Origin: Aurantiochytrium sp. KH105
Taxonomy: Eukaryota > Sar > Bigyra > Thraustochytrida > Thraustochytriidae
Direction: 5' to 3'
Assembly (NCBI GenBank): GCA_003116975.1
Contig: BGKB01000006.1
Location: forward strand, 248,001 to 312,000
DNA length: 64,000 bases
The first letter of the stretch is position 1, and every line of letters begins with the position of its first letter. The translations under genes and the position numbers were made by a program. The notes under the pieces are model-generated. The model was not told the origin of the DNA, ran no database searches, and saw only the letters and a program-made list of their open reading frames with translations. Below are positions 41,801 to 49,415 of this stretch, piece after piece.

Positions 41801-42319
41801 ATGGATAGATTGCTAAAGCGCAGAGGTTTTGCAGCGTGGAAACGTTTCGACATGCTTCGCACAATGGAGTGCACGTGGGCGCTCGATCGCATGGCAGAAT
41901 TCTATCTCAAGCACTGTCATAATGATCAAGTACGTTACGCATTTTCAGCCTGGCGGCAATATGCTGCTGCTGCTGCTGCTGCTTCTCACGGAAGCGCAGG
42001 AATCTCGATGACAAAGTATGATCGTTGTGGTCCAGCACCGACCGCCGAGCATGGATTCCGCGAGAATAAGACGCCTGAACGGGCCACGATTACTGTTGAG
42101 GAGCAGGACGGTGTCGAGCTTGAAGTCAAGCAGGCCGATGTTTCCTCGCCTTCGCTTCTGGTCGTGTCCGCCTCTACTTCGGCAACGTCCACAGCCGAGC
42201 GCGACAAGCAGATGTGGGAAATGCGTTTGCGCCTTGCTCGCTGTCAGCAGTCCATCTCGCGACTCGAGCATGCGTGTCGCCACGATCTTCGTCTTGCGCG
42301 CGAGGCGATGCAGCGATAG
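38840..42319 (+). CDS. FERM-like head fused to Sfi1-type centrin-binding repeats
   Basis: 1159 aa from the first ATG (38840; the frame upstream has only GTG). Residues about 100-280 look like FERM N and M lobes (FREALFRLQQGHF...GELLALAYLGM, then TQRWQNVDSRKAAFVRTVRKLF). Residues about 375-450 look like the PH-like FERM C lobe (EWFAVNFSGIHV...YPLKSVQSW). A polar linker follows. Residues about 590-1045 hold at least ten helical units with the Sfi1 pattern LLxxFxxWK/R, such as LLARFSQWKRF, LLRGLSAWKRF, REHFHRWRRW, RRGFAAWKRF and YAFSAWRQY. The C-terminus has a short coiled coil. Sfi1 repeats bind centrin at spindle poles and basal bodies; FERM lobes bind membranes or membrane-protein tails. A basal-body/membrane linker is my inference. 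No intron. Confidence 0.75.
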   Translation: MDEARVLLGPCGWRPAPRRAPSQLQRTASGLRVKRRTRNTEETAATRWAYVADVQVDLGWEACARRHRDDDGDGNMDSRMFEMQYDMAWMSHEDESKMMCVQDVLEAVCAFVYGPDYDSEALVRAGLYRERDGVMHLLPLDLRFVDCMRAFSVGARLVFREHGFAQLVRPYMQASPDAARAELQFREALFRLQQGHFRASSIIHAGELLALAYLGMTCETDLVSPEEAAGTLCAFAADFKPEALCGRAGLPAVISQALGSYGELTQRWQNVDSRKAAFVRTVRKLFASLWEADFFCADRVHTSAPPLSSPKHSKQRPRRRASSQAAHEPVADCNVTFSSAPFVSAETSNHIYNGESDINAAGARREKFGPLPAHVEWFAVNFSGIHVCMTQDRGHTYPLKSVQSWSSSADGTVLALAMADGRVIHLAGIPDRGAETAATLIGLYVDASNAAWISANGIRRILTTLRGVPLSTVCRTDVCVYWPEINPAPTQEMPQHIKSCDARGQKEKTETDKRSFETLAQAPEDPALAAQTSSAVNLRHAEPCSHSPGVASSSAASSFELMADCEAEELVLSSVSSSSLAESRWSALRQSMLRSLLRKTRRQYLARSLRLWRAAAQQNVPVAQVQAGFELRDARRTGGAARLWILWCRHMQRGLTAAWRTWTQQARQRSTRTHHTRPASQEQMDLPAPCADDQSTTPSPHGRADIAFRRWKLHTMICKKEWRVLFIAWDRWTMNAQLRRQLRRLSQGWSTCRLSTAFATWKTQIEVREAAHSLQDVLSRALNQVRKQRGMKCWKQFVMVQMMKQGVALEALSRFESQYALRQAWDRFLCAYASSNASIFTRLVHQAMRRQRLLARFSQWKRFVMFRAAEESYAISTISDIFSRYLAQYTSASLREHFHRWRRWTALVSLQHALASGLRRTTLLRGLSAWKRFVMARTIETSYGASLIAEALESCMLRTRTMALTRCLARWREWARASTMDVTLSTVMDRLLKRRGFAAWKRFDMLRTMECTWALDRMAEFYLKHCHNDQVRYAFSAWRQYAAAAAAASHGSAGISMTKYDRCGPAPTAEHGFRENKTPERATITVEEQDGVELEVKQADVSSPSLLVVSASTSATSTAERDKQMWEMRLRLARCQQSISRLEHACRHDLRLAREAMQR

Positions 42320-42578
42320 CTACTAACACAGTAATAACTAATCCTGACCTCAACTTGAGCGCCGCCAGACCCGCTATACTCCCCGCAATGCCACTGCTTG
42401 CAAGTTGACGATGCCAATCGTTTTACATTCACAATGATCGCATGACCCACTCGCTCACACACTCGCAGGAGATGACTTTTCCAAGTCGATCGATGGCTGA
42501 TCATGGGAAAGAAACACTTGCGCAAACCGTGATCGAGCATCGAAAGGGCTGCGGCATGGCCGTCGTGGAGACAGCAGC

Positions 42579-44705
42579 ATGACAGGGCGGCGGCGCGTAC
42601 GGCGCGAGATCCGCACATTGTCCGAGACGCAGCGGCAGGCGTACTTTGCGGCGCTGCGAACCATGCGAACAACGTCCATGGCCGCCGGGCAGCGACGCTT
42701 TGGGGCAGCTTATCGCTCGCACGCGTACATGCTGCTCAAACACGCCACCTCGGCGCTGCACCCATGTGTGGACCAAGGTCACGACATTGAAAATCAAATG
42801 ACCTTTCACCGGGCTCTGCTGCTTGAAGTTGAGGCGTCGGTGCTGGCGATCGTGTCAACGCTGGAGCCCAATGTCACGCTTGGGGCGCTGCCATACTGGG
42901 ACTTTGCGACAGATATTGCTCAGACAGGAAACTGGTGGTCAGGCTCGCTATGGAAGTACTGGGGTTCGCCTTTTGGAGATCCGGACAACGACTATTGCAT
43001 CGAAGATCCCGTCTTTGAGAGCAAAGTGGAGCGCGGCATGGTGCCGGAACTTCAACCGCTCATGAACGAGATCTTTGGCATGGACGCAGAGAGCGATGGC
43101 GACTTCGTGATGGGGAATGGGCATGGGTGGTGGCGTAGTCCGTGGAACCAAGCGCAGTGTCCGGGGCTTGCTCGAAATCCTGGCTGGGTTCTAGGAGCAC
43201 CGACGGCGATCGGTTCGACATTTAGAGACTGTCAGGGTGCCAGTAATTATACCGTTTTCATGATGTGCGTTCAAGGTCGCGGGTTTACGCGTCAGGGACC
43301 AGACATTGGTCCTCACAATGCGCCGCACGTAAGCATGGGTACCTTTTACGACGAAGGGGTGGGCGATGCGGTGTTCGTGACAATGCTGGCTTTCCTTTCA
43401 CTGGGAACCTTCGCTTCCGCTTGCATGTCAGTTCTCTGCTTTGGCAAGCTCCGCGCCGAGGCGAAAGGGACTGAAATGCATTGGCCCTCGCGGTGGTCGT
43501 GGATGCTGTCCGTTCTTTTGTCGCTGAGCATTATCGGATGCTTTGCAGCACCGGCGGTGCACGAGGCTGTTGTCGGTGTTTCTGGCGCATCGCTGCACGT
43601 GCGTTGGCTCCGCGAGACATTTAAGCGGCAAAGTATTGATTTCAAGGGTACAGAATGGCGCAGTGGGGCTCTTCAGTGTCCGGCTTCTGGAACGTGTGTC
43701 GAAGGGGAACGCTGTGCGTGTTCGTTGAATCGATACGAGTGCGGCTTTGTGGGCGCAGACTTTTGGGATGGAGCCTTTTCGTTGAACGAGAACTACTTTT
43801 ACAGCATTCATGCCTTTACAGACCTGCTGCATCTCAGGTGGGCTGCTCAACGTAGCGAAGCGCCAATCCTTGCGAACAATTTTGGTGGATTTCCTCTCGT
43901 TGGCAGGTGCCCTGGGATGGCTCTTGAGGATGACATCTCTGAAGAGTTTTGCTTTTCCAGCAACGATATCGGAGTCTCAAATCTGACAGGCAGCGGGGAC
44001 GCGAGCACGCCAGCACATTCTGCCAACCCAAAGGAGCCTTGTCTCACACATGCCGATATTCTCGCCCTCAACAGTCCTTCACTACATGACGACCGGGCTT
44101 TGCTTCCTTATACCTATGATGTTCTCGTTGCTGACGCCGTGTGGCGGCCAATCGAGCCTACGCTCGAGTGCACCAAAGAAATTGCCTGCGACCGCTCGGG
44201 AAATGAACGAAATGCGTCATTGCTTCGAGACGTGCGCGCCCACGGAGACTTTGTCTGCATGCCAAGTGCGGAAATCTTTTCGACCAACAGCAGCGAAGAT
44301 CTTCGCCATCGGTCTCCTGCTGACTGCAATGTCCCCAAACCTCATGATCCACCTTTGCGTGTGTGTAGTTGCAAAGCAGAGATCTTTCGAGCCCGCACGC
44401 TGGAGCTGCGAGAGAAGTTGAGGGAGCAAAAACCCAAGAGGGTCTCGCTGGCGCAGGATGTTGGGAGCGGGGCATTATTTCTCGCTCTTTTCATAATGTT
44501 CGCCACGCTTGCGCATCGCTGCTGGAAGCGCCGGCAGATCCAATATGTACTTTTAGATGATGGAGCTGCTGCGGTGATTGAGCTTGGGGAAAGAGAAAAT
44601 CATCAAGTCATGACCGCGTGTGTGGAAAAAGAAAACGAGCAAGGCAAGGCTACGTATGTGTTGACGGCCAGCGATGACAGAAAAGAAAATCTCGCCGAGT
44701 CCTGA
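42579..44705 (+). CDS. Tyrosinase/hemocyanin-type copper protein with internal membrane hairpin
   Basis: 708 aa. The N-terminus begins directly with the tyrosinase core (VRREIRTLSETQRQAYFAAL). Copper A: His68 and His77 (GHDIENQMTFHRALLLEVE), with His55 or His61 as third ligand, then LPYWDF. Copper B: His246 and His250 (PHNAPHV) and His411 (ENYFYSIHAFTDLLHLRW). His250 and His411 are 161 residues apart, against roughly 20-25 in ordinary tyrosinases. The extra about 140 residues hold two hydrophobic helices (about 263-287 and 307-330) and a Cys-rich loop. A third helix (about 635-655) is near the C-terminus. Type-3 copper enzymes oxidise phenols to quinones; activity here is unproven. No signal peptide follows this ATG, so a short upstream exon may be missing. 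Confidence 0.8.
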   Translation: MTGRRRVRREIRTLSETQRQAYFAALRTMRTTSMAAGQRRFGAAYRSHAYMLLKHATSALHPCVDQGHDIENQMTFHRALLLEVEASVLAIVSTLEPNVTLGALPYWDFATDIAQTGNWWSGSLWKYWGSPFGDPDNDYCIEDPVFESKVERGMVPELQPLMNEIFGMDAESDGDFVMGNGHGWWRSPWNQAQCPGLARNPGWVLGAPTAIGSTFRDCQGASNYTVFMMCVQGRGFTRQGPDIGPHNAPHVSMGTFYDEGVGDAVFVTMLAFLSLGTFASACMSVLCFGKLRAEAKGTEMHWPSRWSWMLSVLLSLSIIGCFAAPAVHEAVVGVSGASLHVRWLRETFKRQSIDFKGTEWRSGALQCPASGTCVEGERCACSLNRYECGFVGADFWDGAFSLNENYFYSIHAFTDLLHLRWAAQRSEAPILANNFGGFPLVGRCPGMALEDDISEEFCFSSNDIGVSNLTGSGDASTPAHSANPKEPCLTHADILALNSPSLHDDRALLPYTYDVLVADAVWRPIEPTLECTKEIACDRSGNERNASLLRDVRAHGDFVCMPSAEIFSTNSSEDLRHRSPADCNVPKPHDPPLRVCSCKAEIFRARTLELREKLREQKPKRVSLAQDVGSGALFLALFIMFATLAHRCWKRRQIQYVLLDDGAAAVIELGERENHQVMTACVEKENEQGKATYVLTASDDRKENLAES

Positions 44706-45122
44706 TTAACTTGACATGAAACCAAAATGACACCAGTGATTTTACTTTTGGTTGAAACGTTTGAATATCTTTTTTACAATATCATGGTTCCGATGGATCG
44801 ATCCCATGTAATCATGGTGCTTAATTTGCGACGACAACTTGCGATGACGACGGCGGCGACGACGTGAAGGACGCTGCGGATACAAACCAGCACAGCTTTG
44901 TATATATTTGCGGAATCTGTACGACTCTTCATGCGTGGAGAAAAGACATCTCTCGGCGCGTGCATGTCAATCTGAGCCCCCCCCCCCCCCACCCCCCCCA
45001 CACACACACAAAAAGAAGAGACAAGCACACTGCGCTGAGTTTCTCAACGCGATTGCGAGTTGAGCTCGATTGTGACTTGAGCTCGACTGGATGCCTCTCG
45101 AGGTTCATTGGGCGCCACGAGC
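44706..45122. other. Spacer between convergent tyrosinase and TauE/SafE genes, with C-run
   Basis: 417 bp of 3' UTR sequence. A poly-C tract with one A and an (AC)n tail lies at about 44978-45009. No gene is seen. Confidence 0.7.
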
Positions 45123-46322
45123 CTAATTTACAAGAAATCGAATGAAGCTGAGCATGGACGCAAGGAACATGAGTGTCCCCGTCGCGAGAATGACGAGTGA
45201 TGGGTGGTGACCAATCCGAGTCTGGGCGAGCGCATTGCCCGTAAAGCCACCAGCAACGCCAATGAGAATCATGACAACGACAAGCTGGCCTGGCATGACT
45301 CCATACAAGTAGTTTTGCGTCACAGTGGACCCAGTTGTGAGAAGAATCATAAACGCTGAAGTCATGCGCACGACGAGGGGATGAAGACCCAAGAGCTCGT
45401 ACAAAATGGGAGCCTTGATCATGCCGCCTCCAATTCCGATAAAACTTGACATGAATCCTGCGCAAGCGCTCCAAAAGGGCAAGAGTAGGAAAAATTTGGA
45501 CTGGGTCCAGGACTCGTTTTGGCTCTGTCGGAGCGCCAAACCCACAGCGAGAGTCCCCAAGACCGCTGTGATGCACACGACGACACCGGTCCAATGAAAC
45601 AGATGATGTCTCTCCAAGGTCGTGAGAACACCAACGAGCAAGACACACACGAGTGTGGGGGCGAGCAGAACTGTGTCGCGCAGACCGCAGCAGAGTGGAA
45701 GTTTCTGGTGCCTTATAGACTCGTCAAAGACCGGTCTCGAGTTGACAAAGACCGGTCTCGAGTTGACACTGGCTGTCTTTTCTGAGTGTAATGGCACTTC
45801 GCCTGGGCCCAGCAGATTCTCATTGGCGTCAAATTCATCGACGGGATGTGAGTTCCCGTATCGCAAGTCTCGTCTTTTTGCATCTGCTTGTGTCTCGCGG
45901 CTCTCGCTGCAGAATCGTGAGTAGCCCTTGTAGATTGTGCGGATAGAAAGTAGGAGGAGAAAGCCACCAGCAACGAGTGAGAGCGAGGCCTCAGACATGC
46001 CGGCACTAACGTGCAAGCCAACGACAGTGCCTGCGACAGTAAAGGGCTCGAGATATGCGACTGCAGCAAAGTTGATGACGCGCTTAGAGGGTTGCAAGGG
46101 CGCCTGAACGCGCCAATTGAGCACGCACAGCGTGAGACATGATCCAAAGGCGACCGCTGTTGAGAGCCCTACGCTCTCTTTGGTCGACGTGTGCAGGAGC
46201 GAGCTCGAAATAGGCACGAAGAGCCCGCCGCCCCCAATCCCCGCTGTTGACGCGAGGCAGCTTGCCACGAACAGCACCACGTAGCCCAAAGCCGCGCGGA
46301 GACCGTGCGCCTCGGTCGCCAT
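45123..46322 (-). CDS. TauE/SafE-family anion transporter
   Basis: 399 aa with the two-half architecture of the TauE/SafE family. Each half opens with the glycine signature: STAGIGGGGLFVPI at about residues 25-38 and SSFIGIGGGMIKAPI at about 291-305. About eight or nine hydrophobic helices are split by a hydrophilic loop (about 135-215). Members export sulfite, sulfoacetate or related organosulfur anions, or act as unassigned permeases; the substrate cannot be read here. The loop contains a seven-residue exact duplication (NSRPVFV/NSRPVFD) from a 21-bp tandem repeat. The ATG at 46322 begins the first hydrophobic helix. The gene is intronless. Confidence 0.88.
   Translation of the reverse strand: MATEAHGLRAALGYVVLFVASCLASTAGIGGGGLFVPISSSLLHTSTKESVGLSTAVAFGSCLTLCVLNWRVQAPLQPSKRVINFAAVAYLEPFTVAGTVVGLHVSAGMSEASLSLVAGGFLLLLSIRTIYKGYSRFCSESRETQADAKRRDLRYGNSHPVDEFDANENLLGPGEVPLHSEKTASVNSRPVFVNSRPVFDESIRHQKLPLCCGLRDTVLLAPTLVCVLLVGVLTTLERHHLFHWTGVVVCITAVLGTLAVGLALRQSQNESWTQSKFFLLLPFWSACAGFMSSFIGIGGGMIKAPILYELLGLHPLVVRMTSAFMILLTTGSTVTQNYLYGVMPGQLVVVMILIGVAGGFTGNALAQTRIGHHPSLVILATGTLMFLASMLSFIRFLVN
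45724..45767. repeat. 21-bp in-frame tandem duplication in the transporter loop
   Basis: The unit CAAAGACCGGTCTCGAGTTGA occurs twice in direct succession, giving a seven-codon duplication without a frameshift. Confidence 0.9.
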
Positions 46323-46661
46323 CGTCTATGACCTCGCAAGAACCTCGTGACCACTGCCAAGGTCTGTCTGCACGACCCTTCGAGTTTGGCAGCAGCGTGC
46401 CGCACTCACTCACTGTCAAGCTTGCTTGCTTTCCTCGATTCGACACAGACAATCACAGACAACCGATGGCAGACAACAACGACACACACAACAAAGAAGA
46501 AACAGCAGCCAAGCGGCACAGCCTTATCGCTGCGCTGGGCGCGTAGCGCAGCGGCCCTGGGGAGAGCAAGGCAGCCAGGCTTCGACGAGAGCTCGGGCCG
46601 GAGGATCAGCAGCGGCACGAAGTGAGAGGAAGAGAGCGCACAGATACTGATAAGTTGGCCA
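46323..46661. other. Divergent spacer of TauE/SafE and small coiled-coil genes
   Basis: 339 bp, with an (AC)-rich stretch near 46480-46495. No gene or clear promoter motif was recognised. Confidence 0.6.
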
Positions 46662-47179
46662 ATGGCTCAAGCAGACGATGGCGTCGACCTGTACGCTGAC
46701 CTCGGCGCAGGTGACGCCGACGTCGAGAACCTCGAGGTAGGTAAAGACTGGGAAGATTTCGCGTAACACGTTTGTGCCGACAACAAAGAAGAAGAAAGGA
46801 TCTCACGTCTCGTGTCGCGCGTGCATTACAGTACAAGGACAAATATGAGACCCTGGTGCAAGAACATGCAGACTTGCAAAAAGCACTCAAGGCAGAACAG
46901 GAAAAGGTGCGTTTTCAACATAAAGGTATTGTCTTTACGTTCGGTACAGATGGAACCGACAAAGAACAAACGAAAAACGAGCATTTTTTTTTCTGACATT
47001 TCGCGTTTTCGTCTGTGCCATTACCTTGCAAGACAACACGACTAGAAAAGGAGAATGCTGTGCTTGAACGGAATCTGTGCTGCATATACGACACGGCGAA
47101 GCTAGAGCTCGAACGAAAGAACCAGATCATCAAGGACACACGCGAACAGCTCATGGAAGCGCGAAGGTCTAGTGGATGA
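46662..47179 (+). CDS. Small 98-aa coiled-coil protein, three exons, weak FLASH-like pattern
   Basis: Exons 46662-46736, 46832-46906 and 47033-47179, with introns of 95 and 126 bp. Donors are GTAGGT and GTGCGT; acceptors are ACAG and CAAG. All junctions are phase 0 and the product is 98 aa. Exon 1 codes an acidic start (MAQADDGVDLYADLGAGD); exons 2 and 3 code one long charged coiled coil (YKDKYETLVQEHADLQKALK..., LEKENAVLERNLCCIYDTAK, LELERKNQIIKDTREQL). The acidic DLYADL start followed by N-x-L...LYxTAxxEIxRK resembles the N-terminus of CASP8AP2/FLASH, a histone pre-mRNA processing factor, but only as a motif. No single frame covers it, so it is easily missed. Function unassigned. Confidence 0.6.
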
Positions 47180-47390
47180 CGATCGTTGCAGTCATGTTTT
47201 GGCCCATGTATCATGAAATGAATTAGGCCTCATCTTTACACAAAAGAAAACATCAAATCACTTTATATTATTGTCATCGTCATCATCATCATCATCAAGA
47301 TTACACGGTACTTGAGCGCATGGGGAGCACTTTTGCTCCACAAGCCTCAAGACGAAAACTTGTCTACCGATGTGCATGTACTTCTAACGA

Positions 47391-48101
47391 TCACGCAAAC
47401 TTCTTCATGGCCTCCTTGCCGCCTGGAATTACTGGAAGCTGCGAAATGTTGGTGACTTGGCGATCCAAAAAGGCGCGCTCTTTTCGGGATTCAGTCTCGG
47501 CTCGTGTTGTACGAATCGCAAACAAAATCATTTCGACGAAAAGCATGGCCGAGCCGCCAAAGAGACCCCACTGGAGTCCAACCTGAGGTGGCAGTCCTCT
47601 TGCGTCGGCGGTCATCTTCAGAGCCAAAAAGACGGCCACACAAACGAGAATCATCATGATACCTACCGAGACCTCTTTCATGGCGCGACGCACCTCTGAC
47701 ATACTTTCCTGCGCCTTTTCGTAAGGGCGCTTGTGCCTGATGTTGGCAACACTTGCCTCGTACTCGCGGCGTTGCTGCCGTGCAATGAGCCAAGCGCGAC
47801 GTTTTTCGAGATCGGGATTTGTCTTGGGTTTTGGTGGTTCGGGAAGAACAACACCACCTTTGCCCTTGTCGGCACGCAGAAGATCTATCAGGCTCTGTTG
47901 CGCACCGCCTTTGTCGGCTTCGCGCGCTCGAATAAGCGTCTGCAATTCTTGGCTAGTCAAGCCTCCCTTGTCGAGGGCGCTCTGCAGGGCTTCCTGGTCT
48001 TTCTTGCTCGCTAATTTCATCACTCGCTCGATTTCCCGCACGACTGCGGGCGCGCAGCGCAGCCGTACGCGCTTGTCGTGTTCATCTTGCTCCTGCGTCA
48101 T
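47391..48101 (-). CDS. TMEM199/Vma12-like V-ATPase assembly factor
   Basis: 236 aa. A polar N-terminal half ends in the family-type segment NPDLEKRRAWLIARQQRREYEASVANI. Two transmembrane helices follow (about 143-163 and 172-195) and a short charged tail. The layout and motif match Vma12/TMEM199, an ER protein that helps assemble the V-ATPase Vo sector. The sequence match is moderate, so the call rests on architecture plus the motif before the first helix. The ATG at 48101 is the first in frame. A (TCA)n run lies just past the 3' end at about 47277-47299. The gene is divergent from the AlkB-like gene. Confidence 0.72.
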   Translation of the reverse strand: MTQEQDEHDKRVRLRCAPAVVREIERVMKLASKKDQEALQSALDKGGLTSQELQTLIRAREADKGGAQQSLIDLLRADKGKGGVVLPEPPKPKTNPDLEKRRAWLIARQQRREYEASVANIRHKRPYEKAQESMSEVRRAMKEVSVGIMMILVCVAVFLALKMTADARGLPPQVGLQWGLFGGSAMLFVEMILFAIRTTRAETESRKERAFLDRQVTNISQLPVIPGGKEAMKKFA

Positions 48102-48707
48102 GATTTCTTGAAGTGGAGGCAGGTCACCCGGCCTACGTACCAGCGGGTGTGCTCCAAGAAAAGGCTCGAGGATGCAACTTTCCGCCGATCTGCGCCACGC
48201 GCTGCCGGTCTCTGTGCCTCGGCGCGCGCAGTCCCGCGCACGCGATGTCTATGCTTCTCCAGGGTATTTGTCTGCCTTCACTGCTTGCCTGCCCGTCTGC
48301 CTCCGCCTAAAAATAATACAAACCAAAATCGACCAAAATTGAGAAAAAATCGCAAGGAAAGTTGAAGGAAAATCGAAAGAACCTCGAAGGTTGTAAACCT
48401 CGAAGGTTGTGAACCTCGAAGGTTGTAAATCTTCAAGGAGAAATCACCGAGTCCGCGTGGTACGTTTTCGAGCAATTCGAGCACTGGCACGTAGGATGGA
48501 CGTCGCAGGCCACACAGCCGCTCCCGACTGACGATCTGCGAGGACTCTCGGTCGCTGTGAAGATCTCGCTTTTTATGTTTGAGGGAGGGCGAGCGCGCGA
48601 GCGGGCGAGCGACGGACGACGCGGTGGCGAGGAAGAAGAGTAACACTGGCGGTGGGTAAGCCTGACACACCAGCGGGCAGGTGGGCGGTGTCCTCGAGAT
48701 TCTTGAC
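48102..48707. other. Divergent spacer of TMEM199-like and AlkB-like genes
   Basis: 606 bp. It holds the triple inverted-repeat element at 48380-48424 and A-rich sequence just before it. No gene is seen. Confidence 0.65.
48380..48424. promoter_or_regulatory. Three identical 13-bp inverted repeats at 16-bp spacing (possible binding-site array)
   Basis: AACCTCGAAGGTT occurs at 48380-48392, 48396-48408 and 48412-48424. Each has 5-bp arms (AACCT/AGGTT) around CGA. A decayed fourth copy (AATCTTCAAGG) follows near 48428. The array sits between two divergent start codons, 279 bp from the TMEM199-like ATG and 284 bp from the AlkB-like ATG. A transcription-factor array is inference; a simple minisatellite is the alternative. 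Confidence 0.45.
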
Positions 48708-49415
48708 ATGGCGTCATCCTGCGAAGCAGACGCGTCCAAAGACGATTGTTCCGTGAAGCAAGATGCCGTGGTCGAGGTCGAGGCCACGGTCGCATCCATA
48801 CAAATCATCGACGAGGAGAGCTTTCTCATTCGTGGCCTGCTCACACTAGGTGAGCAAGCTGCGCTCTTCGAATACATCAAGCAGCTTGATAAGACGCCGG
48901 GCAATCAGCCGCGCGCAATGGTTCCGGCGCCAAAAACGTTGTTGCTCGGTGACGATGGCAATCCGAGCGTGCGGTACAGCTCGAGTGCCGCTTGCGTCGT
49001 TAATGACTTCGTAGCCAAGGCTGTGGCGATTCTTAAAAAACATCATCTCCATGTCATTGGCGGCCACGATTCCTGCGCCTACAAATCGCTGTCCATGGCG
49101 ACCATTCAGTACGAGGCCCCAAACGGGTGCTTCCCCGCGCACGTAGACCATTGCAGCGACAGCTGCGTGTTCCTGGCCAGCCTGGGCTGCAGCGCGAACT
49201 TCATGGTCAAGGGGCCGACGATGGTAGAGAAGCTGCAATTCAAGCTGCACAGCGGGGACGCGCTCGTGTTCAATGCAAGTGGCGAGGCAGGCGTCCTACA
49301 CTCGGTTGTAAGTATTGACGAGGGCGGTCCGCGTGGCATCGCAAAGACACTGGAGCAGAGATTTCCCACTTGGCATCAGCATCGCTACGGTGTGCAGTGC
49401 AGAATGTTTTTTTGA
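48708..49415 (+). CDS. AlkB-like 2-oxoglutarate/Fe(II) dioxygenase
   Basis: 235 aa from the ATG at 48708 (the upstream frame extension has no ATG). The iron triad is visible as His145-x-Asp147 (PAHVDHCSD) and His198 (GVLHSV). The 2-oxoglutarate-binding arginines match the AlkB RxxxxxR end motif: Arg226 and Arg232 (HRYGVQCRMFF). The double-stranded beta-helix order is normal, with GDALVFNAS before the last His. AlkB homologues oxidatively demethylate alkylated nucleic acids or methylated proteins; which one applies here cannot be read, since the nucleotide-recognition lid is short and not clearly like ALKBH1-3 or ALKBH8. The gene is intronless and divergent from TMEM199. Confidence 0.82.
   Translation: MASSCEADASKDDCSVKQDAVVEVEATVASIQIIDEESFLIRGLLTLGEQAALFEYIKQLDKTPGNQPRAMVPAPKTLLLGDDGNPSVRYSSSAACVVNDFVAKAVAILKKHHLHVIGGHDSCAYKSLSMATIQYEAPNGCFPAHVDHCSDSCVFLASLGCSANFMVKGPTMVEKLQFKLHSGDALVFNASGEAGVLHSVVSIDEGGPRGIAKTLEQRFPTWHQHRYGVQCRMFF

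Noticed and set aside
43350-43780. Tyrosinase insertion as an unspliced intron
   Set aside because: The segment stays in frame without stops for over 400 bp and codes two good transmembrane helices and a Cys-rich loop, and no strong GT..AG pair bounds it; kept as coding but flagged.
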